Source of the DNA: Microbacterium sp. W4I20
Lineage (GTDB): Bacteria; Actinomycetota; Actinomycetes; Actinomycetales; Microbacteriaceae
Direction of reading: 5' to 3'
Assembly: GCF_030816505.1 (NCBI RefSeq)
Contig: NZ_JAUSYB010000001.1
Location: 1,426,001-1,490,000, forward strand
Length of the DNA stretch: 64,000 nucleotides
The notes under the pieces are model-generated. The model was not told the origin of the DNA. It did not search any database and saw only the letters and a list, made by a program, of their open reading frames with translations. The position numbers and the translations under genes are program-made. Shown piece after piece: positions 59,575-64,000 of this stretch (position 1 is the first letter of the stretch; every line of letters starts with the position of its first letter).

Positions 59575-60546
59575 ATGAGTGCATCCGGAGGCAACAAGGC
59601 CATCGTCGCGGCGTTCCTGGCGAACCTCGGCATCGCGATCGCGAAGTTCATCGCGTGGGCGCTCTCGGGCTCCGCGTCGATGTTGGCCGAGGCCATCCAC
59701 TCGGTCGCCGACTCCGGCAACCAGCTGCTGCTCATGCTCGGCGGACGCAAGGCCCGGCGCGAGGCCGACCGGTCCCACCCCTTCGGCTACGGACGCGAGC
59801 GTTACGTGTACGCGTTCGTCGTCTCGATCATCCTGTTCTCCGTCGGCGGTCTGTTCGCGATCTACGAGGGAATCGAGAAGCTGACCAACCCGCATGAGCT
59901 CGACAAGACCTGGTGGTGGCTGCCGCTGGTCGTGCTGGTCATCGCGATCGGACTGGAGTCGTTCTCGCTGCGAACGGCCGTGCGCGAGAGCAACGTCGTG
60001 CGCGAGAAGGGGCAGTCGTGGGTGTCGTTCGTGCGACGGTCGAAGGCTCCGGAGCTGCCCGTCGTGCTGCTGGAAGACGTCGGCGCTCTGACCGGACTCA
60101 CGTTCGCGCTGCTCGGCGTCGGTCTCACCCTCATCACCGGCAACCCGGTCTTCGACGCTCTCGGCACCGTGATGATCGGTGTGCTGCTCGTGCTGATCGC
60201 GATCGTGCTGGGCATCGAGACGAAGAGCCTGCTGGTCGGCGAGGGCGCGACGCAGGCGGACCACGACCGCATCGTCGACGCGATCAACGCGGGTGACGAG
60301 ATCGAGAAGATCATCCACATGAAGACGCTCTACCTGGGCCCCGACGAGCTGATGGTGGCCGCGAAGATCGCGCTCAGGGCCGACAAGCCGCTGCGCGAGG
60401 CCGCCGACGACATCGACGCGATCGAAGCGCGGATCCGCGAGGCCGTGCCCGTGGCACGAGTGGTCTACATCGAACCCGACGTGTACCGCCCCGCGATCGA
60501 CCCGGAGCCGTCGACCGACGTCTTCGTACTGAAGTCGTCGGACTGA
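59575..60546 (+). CDS. Cation diffusion facilitator (CDF) family transporter
   Basis: A 323-aa cation/proton antiporter. KAIVAAFLANLGIAIAKFIA opens TM1, AEAIHSVADSGNQLLLMLGG carries the metal-site residues of TM2, and RSHPFGYGRERYVYAFVVSI is conserved after it. ALTGLTFALLGVGLTLITGN is the later helix. The C-terminal cytoplasmic domain (about 205-300) has HMKTLYLGPDELMVAAKIAL. Zn, Mn, Fe or Co are possible substrates. TAGACT 6 nt before ATG 59575 makes it leaderless. Confidence 0.92.
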   Translation: MSASGGNKAIVAAFLANLGIAIAKFIAWALSGSASMLAEAIHSVADSGNQLLLMLGGRKARREADRSHPFGYGRERYVYAFVVSIILFSVGGLFAIYEGIEKLTNPHELDKTWWWLPLVVLVIAIGLESFSLRTAVRESNVVREKGQSWVSFVRRSKAPELPVVLLEDVGALTGLTFALLGVGLTLITGNPVFDALGTVMIGVLLVLIAIVLGIETKSLLVGEGATQADHDRIVDAINAGDEIEKIIHMKTLYLGPDELMVAAKIALRADKPLREAADDIDAIEARIREAVPVARVVYIEPDVYRPAIDPEPSTDVFVLKSSD

Positions 60547-60558
60547 GGTGCTTAAGGG

Positions 60559-61014
60559 TCAGCGGCGCGGCTCGAAGAACTCGCGGAGCAGTGCGGTGGC
60601 GGCATCCGCCTCGATCCCGCCCACGACCTCTGCGCGGTAGGGCAGCCGGCGGTCTCGCAGCACGTCGTACATGGATCCCGCCGCTCCCGCCTTCTCATCC
60701 CACGCGCCGAAGACCACGCGGCTGATCCGTGCCTGCAGGATCGCGCCTGCGCACATGATGCACGGCTCCAGCGTCACGACGAGCGTGTGGCCCTGGAGAT
60801 TCCACGAGCCGGCGGATGCCGCTGCTGCCCGCAATGCGTCGATCTCGGCGTGCCCGGTGGGGTCGTGCGTCGTCTCACGATGGTTGCGGCCTTCGGCGAC
60901 GATCCGGCCGTCGGCATCGAGGACCACGGCGCCGACCGGGATCTCGGACGCGGCCCCCGCTTCGGCCGCCAGCGTCAGCGCGCGCTGCATGGCGAGTTCG
61001 TCGGCAGCGGTCAT
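60559..61014 (-). CDS. tadA: tRNA-specific adenosine deaminase (TadA-like)
   Basis: A 151-aa zinc deaminase that makes inosine at the wobble base of tRNA-Arg. The catalytic motif HAE is at residues 55-57 (PTGHAEIDALRAAA). The zinc cysteines are C85 and C88 in TLEPCIMCAGAILQ. GRNHRETTHDPTGHAE and VVFGAWDEKAGAAGSMYDVL are TadA-specific. TAGGCT lies 6 nt before ATG 61014. It is divergent from upp, and this tadA-upp neighbour pair is common in actinobacteria (from memory). A broader nucleoside deaminase role cannot be fully excluded. Confidence 0.9.
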   Translation of the reverse strand: MTAADELAMQRALTLAAEAGAASEIPVGAVVLDADGRIVAEGRNHRETTHDPTGHAEIDALRAAAASAGSWNLQGHTLVVTLEPCIMCAGAILQARISRVVFGAWDEKAGAAGSMYDVLRDRRLPYRAEVVGGIEADAATALLREFFEPRR

Positions 61015-61095
61015 GCGTCGAGCCTACGACAGCACCGCGGGGCGCCCGGCGAGGACGATGTCGTGAGAGGACGTGCTGCGCATTAGCCTGTAGGC

Positions 61096-61728
61096 ATGCG
61101 TGTTCACGTCGCCGACCACCCTCTCATCACCCACAAGCTCTCGGTGCTGCGCGACTTGCGCACCCCATCGCCGGTCTTCCGCCAGCTCACCGAGGAACTC
61201 GTGACGCTGCTCGCCTACGAGGCGACCCGCAATGTGAAGGTCAGCCCGATCGAGATCACCACTCCGGTGACGAAGACGATGGGGGTGAAGATCTCCGAGC
61301 CTCGCCCGATCGTGGTGCCGATCCTCCGCGCCGGCCTGGGCATGCTCGAGGGTCTCGTCAAGCTGCTGCCGACCGCAGAGGTCGGTTTCCTCGGCATGGT
61401 CCGCGATGAGACGACCTTCGAGCCGACGACGTACGCCGAGCGCCTTCCCGATGACCTCAGCGACCGCCAGTGCTTCGCGATCGACCCGATGCTCGCCACG
61501 GGCGGATCGCTCGCTGCTGCCATCCAGTTTCTGTTCGACCGCGGAGCCAAGGACGTGACCGCGATCTGCCTGCTCGGTACTCCGGAGGGTGTCGCGGCGA
61601 TCGAGGCGATGGCGGGCGACCGCGACGTCACGCTGGTGCTCGGAGCGCTCGATGAGCGACTCAACGAGAAGGGCTACATCGTGCCCGGACTCGGTGACGC
61701 GGGCGATCGGCTCTACGGCACCGTCTGA
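61096..61728 (+). CDS. upp: Uracil phosphoribosyltransferase
   Basis: Salvages uracil to UMP with PRPP. The 210-aa protein has [20 protein letters not shown] at the start, [20 protein letters not shown], the PRPP loop in [20 protein letters not shown], and the C-terminal [17 protein letters not shown] that binds uracil. TAGCCT 6 nt before ATG 61096 gives a leaderless start. The gene is monocistronic by appearance, divergent from tadA. Confidence 0.96.
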   Translation: MRVHVADHPLITHKLSVLRDLRTPSPVFRQLTEELVTLLAYEATRNVKVSPIEITTPVTKTMGVKISEPRPIVVPILRAGLGMLEGLVKLLPTAEVGFLGMVRDETTFEPTTYAERLPDDLSDRQCFAIDPMLATGGSLAAAIQFLFDRGAKDVTAICLLGTPEGVAAIEAMAGDRDVTLVLGALDERLNEKGYIVPGLGDAGDRLYGTV

Positions 61729-61772
61729 CCGCCGCGCTGTCTCGGAGCGAACGCCTCGGAGCGAACGCCTCG

Positions 61773-62549
61773 TCACCCGAGCTGCAGGCGGTAGGCGCGC
61801 TCATCGCCGAAGTGCCGGAATCCGCTGCGGCGCAGGATCGGCGCGGATGTGGACACCCGCCCTTTCACGAGTGCTGTCGTCGCGCCGAGCTCGGCGCTGA
61901 GGCGCAGCCTCTCGGCGAGGACCGCGCGGTAGGCGCCGCGACCTCGCGCCGCCGCCAGCGTGCCCGCGCCCCAGAGACGCGCGAATCCGTCGACGATCGT
62001 GCAGCCGCCGACGCTCACCGCTCTGCCGTCGAGACGGGCGAGAACGCGCACGTGCTCCCCCGCAGCGAGTCCCGCTGAGACCTCTTCGTGTTCGACGCGG
62101 AGTCCTTCGTCGTCGAGCGCCACCTGTTCCCAGACCGGCACGTTGATCGCGTCGACCTCGCGCACCTGGTCAAGCGTCCGCACGACTTCCGCGGTCGCGG
62201 CGGAGGGCACGTCGACCGCGAGTTCGTCGATCGCTCGGGCGAACACCGCGACCGTGTCGATGTGTTCGGCGCCGCGACGCTGCATCTGCGCCTCGAGGTC
62301 GGGGGCATCGGAGGGGTTCGTCCAGAAAGTGAGCCGGTCCTCGCCCCATCCGCGGGTGCGTTCGATCGCGTGATCGACCACGGTCGCGGCATCCGCCGTC
62401 GAGCTCACCTGGGAGGCGCGCACCCCGCCACCGAGCTGGGAGGGATATCGCACCAGCAGCAGGTGCTCGTTCGTCTGCTCGCTGCCGCGCGGGAACCACG
62501 CCCAGGCGGCAGCCGCTCGAAGGATGTCGTCTGTCGTGTGCGTGGTCAC
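61773..62549 (-). CDS. GNAT-family N-acetyltransferase
   Basis: A 258-aa protein. The C-terminal half is a GNAT domain: AVSVGGCTIVDGFARLWGAG, TLAAARGRGAYRAVLAERLR (acetyl-CoA loop) and TTALVKGRVSTSAPILRRSG. The N-terminal half is a helical or second degenerate GNAT part (LLLVRYPSQLGGGVRASQVS). The GTG start at 62549 overlaps the helicase stop (GTGA), so it is translated with that gene. No substrate hint. Confidence 0.83.
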   Translation of the reverse strand: MTTHTTDDILRAAAAWAWFPRGSEQTNEHLLLVRYPSQLGGGVRASQVSSTADAATVVDHAIERTRGWGEDRLTFWTNPSDAPDLEAQMQRRGAEHIDTVAVFARAIDELAVDVPSAATAEVVRTLDQVREVDAINVPVWEQVALDDEGLRVEHEEVSAGLAAGEHVRVLARLDGRAVSVGGCTIVDGFARLWGAGTLAAARGRGAYRAVLAERLRLSAELGATTALVKGRVSTSAPILRRSGFRHFGDERAYRLQLG

Positions 62550-64000
62550 TGCGCGGCCCCCACGAGCCGGGCGAACGCGCTGAGCCGGGCGACGCCCTCG
62601 GGTGTGTACGGAAGATCGTCGAGCAGCGCCGGCGAATGGATCAGGTAGGCGACGGCCTGGGCACGGGAGATGGCCACGTTGAGGCGGTTCTGCAGCAGCA
62701 GGAACTCCGGTCCACGCGGGGCGTCGCGCCCGCTGGATGCGGCGAGCGAGGTGATCGAGACGACGGCCTCCTTGCCCTGGAAATTGTCGACGGTGCCGAC
62801 CGGGACGTCAGGGAAGCCGCCATCGGCCAGGGCATCGAGGACCAGTTGGCGCTGCGCGTTGTACGGCGTGACGACGATGATGTCGGACTGCACGAGCGGC
62901 CGGGTCGACGCATCGGGGTCGTTGTCGGTGAAGGTCCGCCCGACGAGATCGCGGACCAGACGCACCACCTCGGCCGCTTCTTCGGGCGACTGGGTCGCAT
63001 TGCCACGGTGCCGGAGGGGCAGCACGTGCAGCCCGGGTTCGATGCCCTCGATCGATCGCCGTTCGGTGCCGGGGGCTGAGGCGAGTTGCCCCGCGTAGGC
63101 CAGCTTCGACACCGGGGCTGCGACGAGCGGGTGCATACGCCAGGACCTCGCGAGAAAGTACCCGTATTCGGGGCGGACGACCGGGTCGCCGTCCATGACC
63201 CACCCGAGCGCCGACGTGTCGACCGGTTCGGGATGGGCGCCCTGGCTGACCTGCGGCAGCTGCTGGGGGTCGCCGAGCAGAAGCAGCCGCTTCGCGCCCG
63301 CCGCGACGGCGATCGTCGAGGCGAGCGAGAACTGCCCTGCCTCGTCGATCACGAGCAGGTCGAGGCCGCCCCGGTCGACGCGCTGGACGTTGCTGAAGTC
63401 CCACGCCGTGCCGCCGACCACGACGCCCTCGTCGGCGTGCTCGGCGAGGAACGAAGCCATGCCGCTCTTCGGGATCGCCGTGTAGGGGATATCCGCCTCG
63501 CTGTCCTTCGGCGCTTTCCCGACCTGCGAGGGCGAGACCCCGTCGGCGACGACTCGGCCGAGCAGCGTCTCGATGATGGCGTGCGACTGCGCGACCACGC
63601 CCACCTTGAAGCCGTGTTCGTTCACGAGACGGGCGATCGCCTGCGAGCCGGTGTAGGTCTTGCCCGTCCCCGGCGGGCCCTGCACGGCCAGGTAGCTGCG
63701 ATCGAGGTCGAGGACGCCGCGCACGATCGCCTCGATGACGTCGTCGCCCGCCGCCGGAATCGATGCTCCCGACGTGGTGCGCGGGGGGATACGCCGAAGG
63801 ATGTCGGTGGCGGGGTCTGCCGGGAAGTCAGGAGCGGCCGCATGCACGGCATCCGCCCACTCGTCGATGGCACCCTGCAGAGACACGACGCGGGGAGGTG
63901 CGGCCGGTGTGAGCGCCACGGGAAGCTCATCCCAGGTCTGCCCCTGCACCGCCGATTCGGTCACGAGGTAGCCGTCGTCGAGCACCTCGGTCACCGTGAC
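62546..64000 (-). CDS. DNA2/NAM7-type helicase, probably C-terminal part of a TM0106-family RecB-like nuclease-helicase (cut by window edge)
   Basis: The visible 484 codons are open to the window edge. Superfamily 1 helicase motifs occur in order: Q-type/Walker A LAVQGPPGTGKTYTGSQ, motif II LLVIDEAGQFSLA (DEAG), motif III LLGDPQQLPQV, SWRMHPLVAAPVS, DIIVVTPYNAQRQL, VGTVDNFQGKEAVV (motif V) and NRLNVAISRAQAV (motif VI). The sequence before the helicase (AVQGQTWDELPVALTPAAPP) fits proteins that have an N-terminal RecB-like nuclease domain. The nuclease part lies beyond 64000, so that assignment is inference. Confidence 0.88.
   Translation of the reverse strand, partial: VTVTEVLDDGYLVTESAVQGQTWDELPVALTPAAPPRVVSLQGAIDEWADAVHAAAPDFPADPATDILRRIPPRTTSGASIPAAGDDVIEAIVRGVLDLDRSYLAVQGPPGTGKTYTGSQAIARLVNEHGFKVGVVAQSHAIIETLLGRVVADGVSPSQVGKAPKDSEADIPYTAIPKSGMASFLAEHADEGVVVGGTAWDFSNVQRVDRGGLDLLVIDEAGQFSLASTIAVAAGAKRLLLLGDPQQLPQVSQGAHPEPVDTSALGWVMDGDPVVRPEYGYFLARSWRMHPLVAAPVSKLAYAGQLASAPGTERRSIEGIEPGLHVLPLRHRGNATQSPEEAAEVVRLVRDLVGRTFTDNDPDASTRPLVQSDIIVVTPYNAQRQLVLDALADGGFPDVPVGTVDNFQGKEAVVSITSLAASSGRDAPRGPEFLLLQNRLNVAISRAQAVAYLIHSPALLDDLPYTPEGVARLSAFARLVGAAQ

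Overview
The window is a gene-dense, high-GC chromosomal segment. The organism is very probably an actinobacterium of the family Microbacteriaceae, most likely Microbacterium or a close relative. This is inferred from the GC-rich third codon positions, many leaderless-type promoters (a TANNNT box 6-7 nt before the start codon), the short actinobacterial ribosomal protein bS22 near a small HTH gene, split menaquinone genes, and a System II (Res/Ccs) cytochrome c maturation operon. I annotate 68 protein genes. I see no tRNA, rRNA, CRISPR array, prophage or insertion sequence. No gap between genes exceeds 300 bases.

Layout. 1-3.1 kb: oligopeptide-type ABC operon on the minus strand. 3.2-6.7 kb: LytR-CpsA-Psr protein, spermidine-synthase-like protein, TPR protein and SprT-like metalloprotein. 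6.7-14.1 kb: minus-strand genes including a MacB-like ATPase/FtsX exporter, a NarL/DesK-type two-component system, a methyltransferase and a double P-loop protein. 14.1-20.2 kb: menE and menB, a PadR regulator with its membrane partner, and menC on the other strand. 20.2-25.8 kb: TetR regulator, an MMPL transporter with a degenerate ABC-ATPase-like tail, and a YhgE/Pip protein. 27.4-31.7 kb: resA-ccdA-resB-ccsB cytochrome c maturation. 32.9-34.8 kb: aspS. 36.4-40.4 kb: four-gene solute ABC importer. 40.8-43.2 kb: polar amino acid importer.

43.4-50.0 kb is the most distinctive region. It holds a Lys/Ala-rich nucleic-acid-binding-like protein, a Pls/PosA-type single-module NRPS (the poly-epsilon-lysine synthetase family), a translationally coupled M1 metallopeptidase, and a convergent, overlapping Sfp-type phosphopantetheinyl transferase. 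My hand-read adenylation code closely matches a remembered lysine code. The set looks like a compact cationic isopeptide (poly-lysine-like) system: synthesis, carrier activation and possible degradation or self-protection.

50.0-51.9 kb: rhodanese, glutaredoxin and Dabb genes, then bS22 (32 aa), a membrane protein and a BldC/excisionase-like HTH protein. 52-54.7 kb: TetR-controlled DrrAB-type exporter. 54.9-58.4 kb: DUF2071, ArsR and a KtrAB/Trk-type potassium uptake pair. 58.4-64 kb: DUF1905, proC, cation diffusion facilitator, tadA, upp, GNAT and the C-terminal part of a helicase/nuclease.

Between genes lie unusually long, near-perfect hairpins. Two share an arm sequence and one sits between divergent promoters, so they are not all ordinary terminators. 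Short CCTGAGCCTGAC-type and GAGCGAGCGG-type repeats have been absorbed into coding regions of transporter and cytochrome genes.
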